A stretch of 64,000 nt of DNA, from contig NZ_CP120997.1 in assembly GCF_030719295.1 (NCBI RefSeq), positions 806,001-870,000 on the forward strand. Reading direction: 5' to 3'. Made by a program: the position numbers and the translations under genes. Position 1 is the first letter of the stretch. Each line of letters opens with the position of its first letter. This document shows, piece after piece, positions 16,267-24,937 of the stretch. The DNA is from Streptomyces sp. Mut1 (GTDB lineage: Bacteria > Actinomycetota > Actinomycetes > Streptomycetales > Streptomycetaceae). The notes beneath the pieces are model-generated. The model saw only the letters and a list, made by a program, of their open reading frames with translations. It made no database searches and was not told where the DNA came from.

Positions 16267-17661
16267 TCAGGGCGCCGTGTCCCAGGGCGCCTCCGCCTCC
16301 AGCTGGGCCGCCAGGGCGAGCAGTGTGCCCTCCGCGCCGAGCGGGGCGCCGAACTGGACGCCGAGGGGCAGGCCCCGGCTGTCCCGGCCGAAGGGGACGG
16401 ACATGGCCGGCATCCCGGTCACGTTGTAGACGCTGGTGAAGGCGGAACTGACGGAGGCGTGGCGGTAGATGGTCTCCGGGACCGCGGTGTCCAGGGTGCC
16501 GAGCAGCGGGGTGGGCCGGGCGAGGGTCGGGCTGAGCAGGACGTCGAAGTGGTCGAAGGCTGCCCCGGTCTCCCAGCCGATCTCCTGGGCGCGGCGCAGT
16601 GCGCGGCTGACGTCGGCCGCCGCCAGGGCCCGGTAGGTGTCGTACACGACGCGGGTGAAGGGTTCGATGTCGTCGTCGGCGAGGGGTCTGCCGAGGGCGG
16701 TGAGGCGGCTCTCGATCTGGGCGACCAGGTCCGCGCCCATCAGGACGGCGGAGGTGGCGGCCACGTCGCCGGGACGGTAGCGGGCGGTGGTCTCGGTGAC
16801 GTCGTGGCCGAGGTGTTCGCACAGCAGGGCGGCGGCGCGGGCCGCCTGCGCGCACTCGGGGTGGACCTCGGGTCCTTCGGGGAGGGCGGTGAGCAGGCCG
16901 ATCCGCAGCCGGCCCGGGTCGCGGCGGGCGAGTTCGGAGAAGGGGGCCGCCGGGGCCGGGGCGGCGTAGGCGTCGCCGGGCAGGGGGCCGGCGGCGACGT
17001 CGAGGAGCAGGGCGCTGTCCCGGACGGTCGTGGTGAGCGCGTGGTGGACGGAGACGAGGCCGGAGAGGGTGGTGGGGCGGGGCGCGGGCGAGACGCGTCC
17101 CCGGCTGGGCTTGAGGCCGAACAGGCCGCAGGCGGCGGCCGGGATGCGGATCGAGCCGCCGCCGTCGCTGGCGTGCGCGACCGGGACCATCCCGGCGGCG
17201 ACGGCCGCCGCCGAACCGCCGCTGGAGCCGCCCGGGGAGCGTTCGGTGTCCCAGGGGTTGCGGGTGGGGCCGAAGAGGGCGGGTTCGGTGGAGGCGTTGA
17301 GCCCGAATTCGGGGGTGTTGGTGGTGCCGAGGACGACGGCTCCGGCGCGCCGGTAGCGGGCCACGAGTTCGCTGTCGTGGCGGGCGGTGGCGGTGGCGAA
17401 GAGGCGGCTGCCACTGATCGCGGGCAGGCCGGCGACGTCGGTGCCGAGGTCCTTGACCAGGACCGGGACGCCGTGCAGCGGGCCGTCGGGGAGTCCGGCC
17501 GCCACCTCGGCGCGTGCGGCGTCGAACCTGGTGTGGATTACCGCGCCCAGGCGGGGGTTGTCCTTCTCGATGCGGGCGATGGCCTGTTCGGTGACGGTGG
17601 CTGCGTCGGTGGCGCCGCTGCGGACCGCTCCGGCCGTGGCGACGGCGTCACGGCGGCTCAT
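16267..17661 (-). CDS. Amidase (amidase-signature family)
   Basis: A 464-residue Ser-Ser-Lys amidase that would hydrolyse a carboxamide to acid and amine/ammonia. The triad is intact: Lys70 (PVLVKDLG), cis-Ser146 in the SPGGSSGGS signature and nucleophile Ser170 (DGGGSIRIP). The start overlaps the stop of the flavoenzyme gene (ATGA), making it the last gene of a coupled seven-gene unit with a peptide-type ABC importer. The natural inference is that the imported molecule carries an amide bond. It is not the GatA subunit, because no gatB/gatC is present. A cytoplasmic location is likely (no signal peptide). Confidence 0.88.
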   Translation of the reverse strand: MSRRDAVATAGAVRSGATDAATVTEQAIARIEKDNPRLGAVIHTRFDAARAEVAAGLPDGPLHGVPVLVKDLGTDVAGLPAISGSRLFATATARHDSELVARYRRAGAVVLGTTNTPEFGLNASTEPALFGPTRNPWDTERSPGGSSGGSAAAVAAGMVPVAHASDGGGSIRIPAAACGLFGLKPSRGRVSPAPRPTTLSGLVSVHHALTTTVRDSALLLDVAAGPLPGDAYAAPAPAAPFSELARRDPGRLRIGLLTALPEGPEVHPECAQAARAAALLCEHLGHDVTETTARYRPGDVAATSAVLMGADLVAQIESRLTALGRPLADDDIEPFTRVVYDTYRALAAADVSRALRRAQEIGWETGAAFDHFDVLLSPTLARPTPLLGTLDTAVPETIYRHASVSSAFTSVYNVTGMPAMSVPFGRDSRGLPLGVQFGAPLGAEGTLLALAAQLEAEAPWDTAP

Positions 17662-18884
17662 GACACGTACCCGGCGGGCTTGCCCCAGGTTTCGCGGCGG
17701 GTGGTGTTCCGGTCGACCAGGACGCAGCGGGTGCCGGTGAAGTTGGTCGGCATGCACTTGTTGCAGTGGATGCACAGGGAGGGTGTGGTGGCGTCGTCGT
17801 GCATGCGGTTGACCAGGTCGGGCTCGCGCAGCAGGGCGCGGGCCATCGCGACGAACTCGAAGCCCTCCCGCATCGCCAGGTCCATGACGGGCTTGGTGGT
17901 GATGCCGCCGAGCAGGATCATCGGGAGCTTCACCGCGGCCCGGATCTGGCGGGCGTCCTCCAGGAGGTAGCCGTCGCGGTAGGGGTAGCTGCGCAGGAAC
18001 CGCTTGCCGACGAGCTTGACGCCGAGCTTGATGGGCTGCGGCATGATCGCGGAGAAGTCGTCCAGCGGGGCGTCGCCCTTGAAGAGGTACATCGGGTTGA
18101 GCAGGGAGCTGCCCGCGGTCATCTCCAGGGCGTCGACCGTGCCGTCCTGTTCGAGCCACTGCGTGACGGGGATGGCCTCGTCCAGCCAGAAGCCGCCGGG
18201 CACCCCGTCGTCCATGTTCATCTTGGCGATGACGGCGATCCGGCCGCCCACCGCGTCGTGGACGGCCCGCATGATCTCCCGGGCGAACCTGGCCCGGTTC
18301 TTGAGGCTGCCGCCGTAGGCGTCGGTGCGGTGGTTGATCTTCGGGCTGAGGAAGGAGCTGGCCAGGTAGTTGTGGCCGAGGTGGACCTCGACGGCGTCGA
18401 AGCCCGCGTCGACGGCGCGGCGGGCGGCCTCGGCGTGGGCCTCGGTGACGCGCCGGATGTCGTCGAGGGTCGCCTCCCGGGCCCAGCTGATGGTGGTGGC
18501 GTGGAAGTGCCGGGACGGGGAGAGCGCGGGGGCGCCGTTGCCCTTGGGGTTGGCGACGGGGCCGCCGTGGCCGATCTGCGCGCTGACCGCGGCGCCCTCG
18601 GCGTGGACGGCTTCGGTGAGCGCGCGCAGGCCGGGCATCGCCTCGTCGGTCCAGTGGATCTGGTGGCGGTCGGTGCGCCCTTCCTTGGCGACGGCGCAGT
18701 AGGCGACGGTCGTCATGCCGACGCCGCCCTTGGCGTAGGCGACGTGGAAGTCGACGAGGTCCTTGGTCACCAGGGACTTGTGGCTGAGCCCTTCGTAGGT
18801 CGCGGCCTTGATGACCCGGTTGCGGAGTTCGAGCGGGCCGAGCCGGGCGGGCGCCAGGACATCGGGGGTCTCGGTGGTGGTCAT
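17658..18884 (-). CDS. NADH:flavin oxidoreductase, old-yellow-enzyme / 2,4-dienoyl-CoA reductase-like
   Basis: A 408-residue FMN TIM-barrel enzyme expected to reduce an activated C=C bond. The barrel carries the HLGHNYLASSFLSP active-site region. The C-terminus retains a Cys cluster of the iron-sulfur enoate-reductase subfamily (CIHCNKC followed by another Cys ten residues later), yet the protein stops about 20 residues afterwards. The NAD(P)H-binding Rossmann domain of full-length FadH is therefore missing. BaiCD-type steroid enone reductases belong to the same superfamily, which is suggestive given the surrounding genes. It overlaps both neighbours by 4 bp (ATGA). Confidence 0.82.
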   Translation of the reverse strand: MTTTETPDVLAPARLGPLELRNRVIKAATYEGLSHKSLVTKDLVDFHVAYAKGGVGMTTVAYCAVAKEGRTDRHQIHWTDEAMPGLRALTEAVHAEGAAVSAQIGHGGPVANPKGNGAPALSPSRHFHATTISWAREATLDDIRRVTEAHAEAARRAVDAGFDAVEVHLGHNYLASSFLSPKINHRTDAYGGSLKNRARFAREIMRAVHDAVGGRIAVIAKMNMDDGVPGGFWLDEAIPVTQWLEQDGTVDALEMTAGSSLLNPMYLFKGDAPLDDFSAIMPQPIKLGVKLVGKRFLRSYPYRDGYLLEDARQIRAAVKLPMILLGGITTKPVMDLAMREGFEFVAMARALLREPDLVNRMHDDATTPSLCIHCNKCMPTNFTGTRCVLVDRNTTRRETWGKPAGYVS

Positions 18885-19888
18885 ACGGGGTTCCTCTCGG
18901 GCGGGGCGTGGTGGCAGGCGATCCGGTGGCCGGGGCGGATCTCCCTGAGCGCCGGCTCCCGCTCGGCGCACCGGGCGGTGGCGAGCGGGCAGCGGGTGCG
19001 GAAGCGGCAGCCGGACGGCGGGTTCAGCGGGGACGGGAGTTCGGCGGCGGCCCCGGCCGGTCCGGGCTCGGGCGCTCCGGCCGGTTGTGGGCCGCGCTGG
19101 ACCTCGGGGAGCGAGGCGAGCAGCAGCCGGGTGTAGGGGTGGACGGCCTCGTGGTGCATGCCGTCGGAGGGCAGGACCTCGCAGACCTTGCCGAGGTACA
19201 TCACCATGACGCGGTCGCTGATGTTCTTCACCACGGCGACGTCGTGGGCGATGAACACCATGCTCAGCCCGCGCCGGCGCACCGTCGTCTCCAGCAGGTT
19301 GAGGATCTGTGCCTGGACGGACACGTCGAGGCTGGAGACGGGTTCGTCGCAGATCAGCACCTCGGGGTCGAGGAGCAGGGCGCGGGCGACGCAGACCCGC
19401 TGGCACTGGCCGCCGGAGAGTTCGTGCGGTCTGCGCTCGCGTACGGTCGCCGGGTCGAGGCCGACGTCGCGCAGTGCGGTGTCGATCCGCTCGTCCTTGT
19501 CGCGGGTGTCCTCGCCGCTCCCCCAGATCGAAGGGCCCTCCCACACCAGGTCCTTGACGCGGCGGCGGGGGTTCAGGGCGGAGACCGGGTCCTGCATGAT
19601 GATCTGCATCCGGGCGCGGGCCCGGCGCAGTTCCCTGGGGGCGAGCCCGGTCAGGGTCACGTCGCCGAGGCGTACGGTGCCGGAGTCCGGGGGCGGCAGC
19701 TGGATCAGGGAGCGGCCTACGGTGGACTTTCCGCAGCCGGACTCGCCGAGGATGCCGAGGGTTTCGCCCGCAGCGACCTCCAGGCCGACCCCGGAGACGG
19801 CGTGCACCTTCTGCCCTCGGCCGGCCGGGTACTCCACGACGAGGTCCTCGGCGCTGAGCGCGGGCGCGGTGGGTCGGGTGCTCGTCAT
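18881..19888 (-). CDS. Peptide/nickel-type ABC transporter ATPase (DppF/OppF type)
   Basis: A 335-residue ATPase with Walker A GESGCGKST, signature LSGGQCQRV (Cys where most have Arg/Gln), Walker B VLICDEPVSSLD and the C-terminal Cys-bearing oligopeptide-ABC tail (PSGCRFRTRCPLATARC). It pairs with the DppD-type ATPase encoded just upstream. ATGA overlaps on both sides indicate strict co-expression with the permeases and with the flavoenzyme and amidase downstream. Confidence 0.92.
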   Translation of the reverse strand: MTSTRPTAPALSAEDLVVEYPAGRGQKVHAVSGVGLEVAAGETLGILGESGCGKSTVGRSLIQLPPPDSGTVRLGDVTLTGLAPRELRRARARMQIIMQDPVSALNPRRRVKDLVWEGPSIWGSGEDTRDKDERIDTALRDVGLDPATVRERRPHELSGGQCQRVCVARALLLDPEVLICDEPVSSLDVSVQAQILNLLETTVRRRGLSMVFIAHDVAVVKNISDRVMVMYLGKVCEVLPSDGMHHEAVHPYTRLLLASLPEVQRGPQPAGAPEPGPAGAAAELPSPLNPPSGCRFRTRCPLATARCAEREPALREIRPGHRIACHHAPPERNPV

Positions 19889-20928
19889 ACGGCGGCCTCC
19901 TCGGCGGCTCCCAGGGGGTGGTGGCAGGCGACGGCACCGGAGCCGGGGGCCCCGGTGAGCCGGGGGGACTCGGTGGCGCAGCGGTCGCTCGCGTGGCCGC
20001 AGCGGGGGGCGAAGCGGCAGCCTGGGGGCGGGTTCAGCAGATGGGGCGGGCGGCCCTCGATGGTCGGCAGCAGGGTGTGCGGGGGCTGGTCGATGCGCGG
20101 CACGGAGGCGATGAGGGCGCTGCTGTACGGGTGCCTGGGGTGGTCGAACACGGCGGCGGTGGGGGCGTATTCGACGAGGCGGCCGGCGTACATCACCGCG
20201 ACCCGGCCGGTGCGGCCGGCGACCGTGGCGAGGTCGTGGCTGATCAGGATCATCGCCATGCCGAGGTCCCGGGTCAGGGCCTGGAGCAGGTCGAGGATCT
20301 GTTTCTGCACGGTGACGTCGAGCGCGGTGGTCGGTTCGTCGGCGATGAGCAGGCGCGGCCCGCAGGCCAGGGCCATGGCGATGACGACGCGCTGCCGCAT
20401 CCCGCCGGAGAGTTCGTGCGGGTACTGGCGGGCGCGGCGGGCCGGCTCGGGGATGCCGACCTGCCGGAGCAGGTCGACGGCGCGTTCCCGGGCCGCCGTA
20501 CGGTTCAGCCCCTGGTGCAGCCGGACGCTCTCGGACAGGTGGGTGCCGACCTTCTTCACGGGGTTGAGCGAGGTCATCGGGTCCTGGAAGACCATGGCGA
20601 CCTCGGTGCCCCACAGGGCCCTGCGGCCCGCCGGTCCGAGGGCGTGGACGTCCTGGCCGCCGAGCAGGACGGTGCCGGAGACGGTGGTGGCGGGGCCGTC
20701 GGTGATCAGGCCCATGAGGGTGCGGCCGAGGACGGACTTGCCCGAGCCGGACTCCCCGACGATGCCGAGGGTCTCGCCCTCGCGCAGGGCCAGGCAGACG
20801 CCGTCGACGGCCTGCACGGGGCCCCGGGGGGTGTGGAAGACGGTCCGCACGTCGGTGGCGGTGAGGAGGGCGGGGGCTTCGGTGTCCGTGGGGGCCGGGG
20901 GCGCTTCGGACAGGGGCTCGGTGGTCAC
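19885..20928 (-). CDS. Peptide/nickel-type ABC transporter ATPase (DppD/OppD type)
   Basis: A 347-residue ATPase. The GTG at 20928 overlaps the permease stop (GTGA), leaving a short Pro/Ala-rich leader before the ABC domain. Walker A GESGSGKSV, signature LSGGMRQRV, Walker B LLIADEPTTALD and the C-terminal PPGCRFAPRCGHASDRC motif are intact. Together with the DppF-type gene it energises import through the two permeases. Confidence 0.92.
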   Translation of the reverse strand: MTTEPLSEAPPAPTDTEAPALLTATDVRTVFHTPRGPVQAVDGVCLALREGETLGIVGESGSGKSVLGRTLMGLITDGPATTVSGTVLLGGQDVHALGPAGRRALWGTEVAMVFQDPMTSLNPVKKVGTHLSESVRLHQGLNRTAARERAVDLLRQVGIPEPARRARQYPHELSGGMRQRVVIAMALACGPRLLIADEPTTALDVTVQKQILDLLQALTRDLGMAMILISHDLATVAGRTGRVAVMYAGRLVEYAPTAAVFDHPRHPYSSALIASVPRIDQPPHTLLPTIEGRPPHLLNPPPGCRFAPRCGHASDRCATESPRLTGAPGSGAVACHHPLGAAEEAAV

Positions 20929-21965
20929 AGTTTCACGCTCCGGGAGTCCCAGCGCCCGCGAGCCTTCTCGCCGACGATGTTGAAGGCGAAGACGGTGAGG
21001 AAGAGGAACGCGCCGGGTACGAGCACGATGTGCGGGTGCTGCTCGAACACCCGGCCCTCCCCTTCGGCGATCATGTTTCCCCAGGTGGGTTCGGGTGGCT
21101 GGATGCCGAGTCCGAGGAAGCTGAGGGACGCCTCGGCGACGATGAGGACCGAGATCATGACGACGGCCAGCGACAGCAGGGGCAGCAGGACGTTGGGCAG
21201 CAGTTCGCGCAGGAGGATGCGGGAGCGGGTGGCTCCCATGGCGCGGGCGGCGACGACGAATTCGCGGTTGGCGTACGCCATGGTCGTGGCGCGGGCGAGC
21301 CGGACCATGCCGGGGATCGTGAGCAGGGCCAGCGAGAAGGCGATGTTGCGCAGGTGCGGCTGGAGGACGGTCGCCAGGGCGATGAGCAGGATCAGCGGGG
21401 GCACGGCGAGCAGCGAGTTGGTGGCCATGCCCACGACCCGGTCGGCGGCCTTCCCGAAGTAGCCGGCGGCCATGCCGATCGCGCCGCCGACGACCGTACC
21501 GATGGCGACCGCCGACAGGGAGATGAGCAGCGAGGAGCGGGCGCCGTACAGGGACCGGGCCAGCAGGTCGAGCCCGAAGGCGTTGGTGCCCAGCGGGTGG
21601 CTGCCCGCGAACACCGGTCCGCCGAAGACGGGTTCGGCGACCGTCGTCGCGACGTCCCGGTCCTCGGCGAGCGGCAGCCAGGGCGCGGCGAGCATCGCGA
21701 GGCCGAGCAGCACCAGCCAGCCCGCGCCGAACCAGAACACCACGTCGAAGCCGGGCCCCGCCCACCGCTTCCCGAGCCGGGAGGCGCCGGCGAGCGTCAG
21801 ACCGAGGCCGGCCAGGGCGACGGCGGTCCTGGCGAGCGGGACGAGCCGGCCCGTGCGTGCCCCGTACACCAGCAGGACGAGGCCGGCGGCGGTCAGGGCC
21901 AGGGCGGTGAGCAGCGGCAGCGGGAAGGCGGTCCGCGCACGCGGAACGATCTCAGACATGGACAC
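20925..21965 (-). CDS. Peptide-type ABC transporter permease (DppC/OppC type)
   Basis: A 346-residue permease with unusually long hydrophobic N-terminal segments before the standard OppC core. The core loop (about residues 228-260, containing REFVVAARAMGATRSRI) and the terminal SFLGLGIQPPEPTWG stretch are typical. The GTG at 21965 is preferred over the ATG two codons later because a GAGGA ribosome site is correctly spaced from the GTG. It overlaps the DppB-type gene by 14 bp. Confidence 0.9.
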   Translation of the reverse strand: MSMSEIVPRARTAFPLPLLTALALTAAGLVLLVYGARTGRLVPLARTAVALAGLGLTLAGASRLGKRWAGPGFDVVFWFGAGWLVLLGLAMLAAPWLPLAEDRDVATTVAEPVFGGPVFAGSHPLGTNAFGLDLLARSLYGARSSLLISLSAVAIGTVVGGAIGMAAGYFGKAADRVVGMATNSLLAVPPLILLIALATVLQPHLRNIAFSLALLTIPGMVRLARATTMAYANREFVVAARAMGATRSRILLRELLPNVLLPLLSLAVVMISVLIVAEASLSFLGLGIQPPEPTWGNMIAEGEGRVFEQHPHIVLVPGAFLFLTVFAFNIVGEKARGRWDSRSVKL

Positions 21966-22920
21966 GTCGCGTCCTCGGATCCAGGTAGCCGTAGGAGAGG
22001 TCGATGCCGGCGTTGATCACCACGTAGATCACGGCGACGGTGAGCACCGCGCCCTGGACCATCGGGTAGTCGCCCTGGCCCGCCGCGTTGACGATGAGCG
22101 TTCCCATGCCGGGCAGCGAGAACAGGTACTCCACGACGACGGTGCTCCCGATGAGCCGGCCCAGGCTGAGCCCGAGAAGGGTGACCAGGGAGAACGAGGA
22201 GGGGCGCAGGGCGTCGGAGAACAGGACGCGCAGCGGGTTCATGCCCTTGGCGCGGGCGGCGAGGATGTAGTCCTCGCGCAGGGTGACGATGAGGTCGCCG
22301 CGCAGGACCCGGGTGAACATGGCGAGTTCGGCGAGCCCCACGGTCAGGGCCGGCAGGAAGGCGTGGTGCAGGTTGCCCACCAGGTCTCCGTCCCCGATCC
22401 GCACCCACTCGGTGCGCGGGAACCAGCCGGCCGAGTCGACCAGCAGAAGCACCAGCAGCAGACCGGCCAGGAAGCTCGGCACGGACAGCACGCCGAAGGT
22501 GCCGGCGCCGATGATCCGGTCGGCCGCCGAACCCTCCCGGTACGCCGACCACATGGCCAGCGGCACCGCGAGGACCAGGGCGATCAGCAGTCCGAGCACC
22601 GCGATCTCGAAGCTGACGGGCAGTGCGGACAGCACCCGGTCGGTGACACCGCTCTGCGGCGGTACGACGGAGTGGCCGAGGTCTCCGGTGAGGGCGTTGC
22701 CCAGCCAGTCGAAGTAGCGGGTGACGAGCGGCTGGTCGAGACCGAGGTCGTGGCGGACCTCGGCGTACTCGGCGGGCGAGTGCCCCGCTCCGAGGATGTC
22801 GACGGCCGGGTCCGACGGCATCAGGACCACCAGGGAGAACACCCCGATGCTCGCGACGAGGAGCACGCCCACCAGTTCCAGGCCCCGCAGGGCGAGGCGG
22901 CGCAGTGCGGCGGGGCTCAT
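21952..22920 (-). CDS. Peptide-type ABC transporter permease (DppB/OppB type)
   Basis: A 322-residue OppB-family permease with an N-terminal anchor, a large external loop (DPAVDILG through LGHSVV) and the coupling loop EDYILAARAKGMNPLRVLF at about residues 206-224. It is the first permease after the binding-protein gene (43-bp gap). The family imports oligopeptides, nickel chelates, glycosides and other small amphipathic molecules, so the name does not fix the substrate. Confidence 0.9.
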   Translation of the reverse strand: MSPAALRRLALRGLELVGVLLVASIGVFSLVVLMPSDPAVDILGAGHSPAEYAEVRHDLGLDQPLVTRYFDWLGNALTGDLGHSVVPPQSGVTDRVLSALPVSFEIAVLGLLIALVLAVPLAMWSAYREGSAADRIIGAGTFGVLSVPSFLAGLLLVLLLVDSAGWFPRTEWVRIGDGDLVGNLHHAFLPALTVGLAELAMFTRVLRGDLIVTLREDYILAARAKGMNPLRVLFSDALRPSSFSLVTLLGLSLGRLIGSTVVVEYLFSLPGMGTLIVNAAGQGDYPMVQGAVLTVAVIYVVINAGIDLSYGYLDPRTRRVHV

Positions 22921-22963
22921 GGTTCCTCCAGTTCCGCCGGGGGCGGCAGGCCGGTCGACGGGG

Positions 22964-24577
22964 TCACTTGCTGATCCATGCCTCGCCGAAGAGGGCCATG
23001 TACTCGTCGGTCGGAACGATGCCGTGGACGTTCTTGCCCCAGGCGGTGAAGCCGGCGCTGGCGCCGAGGTTGACCAGGGGGACGTCCTCGTTGAAGAGGG
23101 TCTGGACGTCGTCCAGAATCCGCTGGGTCTCCGCGTCCGAGTCGGCGGCCTGCAACTCGACGAGCAGCGCGTCCATCTTCTTGTTGGCGTAGCCGCCGGG
23201 GTTGCCGTAGCTCTCGGAGTTCAGGACGCTCTGGAGGCGGTGGTAGGGGTCGCTCTCGGAGATGCTGGCCGCGCCCCGGCTGATGTCGAAGTCGTGGTCC
23301 ACATAGGTCTTCGCGACCCGGTCCGCGATGGAGGGGACCATGTCGAGCTTCACCTCGAAGCCGACGCGTTCCAGCATCGCCTTGGTGACGACGGCCTTGG
23401 ACCGGGAGACGGGGTCGGTGCCGTCCATGTAGGTGAGCTTGCCGTCGTAGCCGTCCTTCCTGGCCTCGGCGAGGAGCTTCTTCGCCTGTTCGAGGTCGAT
23501 GCCGAGGGGCTCGGTCTTCGAGTGCAGGCGTGATTCGGGCGGGAAGATCTCCTGGCCCGGCAGGCCCTTGCCGTCGTAGGCGCGTTCGGTGTCGAGCTTC
23601 GGGTCGAGCGCCAGCGCCATCGCCTTGCGGACGCGCAGGTCGCTGCCCGGCCGGCCGCTGCGGGTGTTGATGGTGATCATGTTGCCGAGGCCGGTGAGGG
23701 TCAGCTCCCCCGGGTGGCCCTCCTTCACCGCGTCGTCCACGACGTCGGGGCTGCGCATGTACGTCACGTCGGCGGTGCCGTCGTTCAGTGCCTCCAGCTT
23801 GGCGCGGTCGGCCTGCGGCCAGGTGAAGCGCAGCGCGTCGAGGTGGGGCGCGCCCTTCCAGTACTTCTTGTTCGCCTTGAGGACCATCTCCTCCTGCGGG
23901 GCGTACGAACCGAGTGTGAAGGGCCCTGCGCCGATCGGGCGGAAGGTCTTCGTGGCGTACGCGGCCGGCGCGACGATCATGCCGGGTGCCTGGGCGAGCA
24001 TCGCGGGGAAGGTGGCCCAGGGGCTGCGGAGGGTGAAGACGACGGTGTGCTCGTCGGTGGCCTCGGTCTTCGCGAGGTTCGGGGCCAGGAGCGCGGTGTC
24101 GGCGCCCTTGTTCTTCTGGTACCAGGCGATGCTGGCGACGACGGCGTCGGCGTCGAGCGGGGTGCCGTCGGAGAAGTCGACGCCGTCGCGGAGCTTCAGG
24201 GTCCAGGTCTTCAGGTCGGCGCTGCTCTCCAGCGACTCGGCCAGCCACGGTTCGTACTTGTTCGCCGCGGTGTCGTAGCGCATCAGTACGTCGTAGACGG
24301 CGGCCAGGGCCGAGCCGCCGGAGGCGCCGGTCGCGAAGGTGACGGCGGGGCTGAGGCTGCGGGCCTCGCCGTAGTCCGCGAAGCGCAGGGTGCCGCCGCG
24401 GACCGGGGTGCCGCCCTTCGGCTGTTCACCGATGCTGCCGAACGTGTACCGCCCGCGTTCGGTCTTCTGCTCCTTGCCGCCGGCCCCGTCGTCGGGTGAG
24501 GCACAGGCGGAGGTGATCAGGGCCGCCGCGGCCAGGACGGCGGCGAGTCGGGCTCTGACCCGTGGTGTTCGCTTCAT
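22964..24577 (-). CDS. ABC transporter substrate-binding lipoprotein (SBP_bac_5, DppA/OppA type)
   Basis: A 537-residue family 5 solute-binding protein with a lipoprotein signal ending at Cys25 (LITSAC). The mature protein has the size and tripartite layout of peptide/glycoside binders. A GGAGG ribosome site supports the ATG at 24577. It heads the operon binding protein, DppB, DppC, DppD, DppF, flavoenzyme, amidase. Its promoter carries a TAGCGT -10 box (24724 to 24719, minus strand) and a palindrome centred near -50 that is shared with steroid genes elsewhere in the window, so the ligand may be a steroid conjugate rather than a peptide. Confidence 0.9.
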   Translation of the reverse strand: MKRTPRVRARLAAVLAAAALITSACASPDDGAGGKEQKTERGRYTFGSIGEQPKGGTPVRGGTLRFADYGEARSLSPAVTFATGASGGSALAAVYDVLMRYDTAANKYEPWLAESLESSADLKTWTLKLRDGVDFSDGTPLDADAVVASIAWYQKNKGADTALLAPNLAKTEATDEHTVVFTLRSPWATFPAMLAQAPGMIVAPAAYATKTFRPIGAGPFTLGSYAPQEEMVLKANKKYWKGAPHLDALRFTWPQADRAKLEALNDGTADVTYMRSPDVVDDAVKEGHPGELTLTGLGNMITINTRSGRPGSDLRVRKAMALALDPKLDTERAYDGKGLPGQEIFPPESRLHSKTEPLGIDLEQAKKLLAEARKDGYDGKLTYMDGTDPVSRSKAVVTKAMLERVGFEVKLDMVPSIADRVAKTYVDHDFDISRGAASISESDPYHRLQSVLNSESYGNPGGYANKKMDALLVELQAADSDAETQRILDDVQTLFNEDVPLVNLGASAGFTAWGKNVHGIVPTDEYMALFGEAWISK

Positions 24578-24754
24578 TGCATCCTCCAGTTGTCCGGAGC
24601 CCGAAGTCGGGAAGAACAGGTGCCCGAGGGGGCGGGAAGAGCGGTGCCCGGGAGGCGGGCGGGATGAGCGGGTGCGGATACGCCGGAGGGCGGGTGCCCG
24701 GGGGCGGATCGTGGGGGGACGCTATGGCCGGCGAAATCCGGCCGCCGTGGCGCA

Positions 24755-24769
24755 TCCCACTCAGCGGGA
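24755..24769 (-). promoter_or_regulatory. Shared 15-bp palindrome, copy 1 (ABC-importer promoter)
   Basis: The sequence TCCCACTCAGCGGGA is an almost perfect palindrome whose near edge lies 31 bp from the TAGCGT -10 box (first base 24724, minus strand). This places its centre at about -50 of the ABC-importer operon. The same spacing recurs at copies 3 and 5. Confidence 0.6.
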
Positions 24770-24839
24770 ACCCGGGCCGGGGGTGTGAGCGCGGGGGGTG
24801 CGGGGGCGCTTCCGCTCTTCGCCGGCCCGTGGGACGGTG

Positions 24840-24854
24840 TCCCAGTGACCGGAA
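24840..24854 (+). promoter_or_regulatory. Shared 15-bp palindrome, copy 2 (acyl-CoA ligase promoter)
   Basis: The sequence TCCCAGTGACCGGAA lies upstream of the plus-strand ligase gene. Thirty-one bp from its right edge is GAGACT, a weak match to a -10 box (24885-24890). It is the least certain copy by -10 quality but agrees with the others at most core positions. Confidence 0.45.
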
Positions 24855-24937
24855 TCAGCCGGGGAGCGAGGGCCCCCGGCTGCCGAGACTGGCGTCGTCC
24901 GCGATCCCAGTGGAGTTCACGACGCCCAGGAGTCCCG

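Larger units (their letters stand above)
24578..24937. other. 360-bp divergent control region of the ABC-importer operon and acyl-CoA ligase
   Basis: No gene is seen. Next to the binding-protein gene lies a degenerate tandem array of roughly 25-bp G-rich units (each starting GGTGCCCG, about 24619-24711). Further right are two copies of the shared 15-bp palindrome, at 24755-24769 (facing the ABC operon) and 24840-24854 (facing the ligase). Confidence 0.55.
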
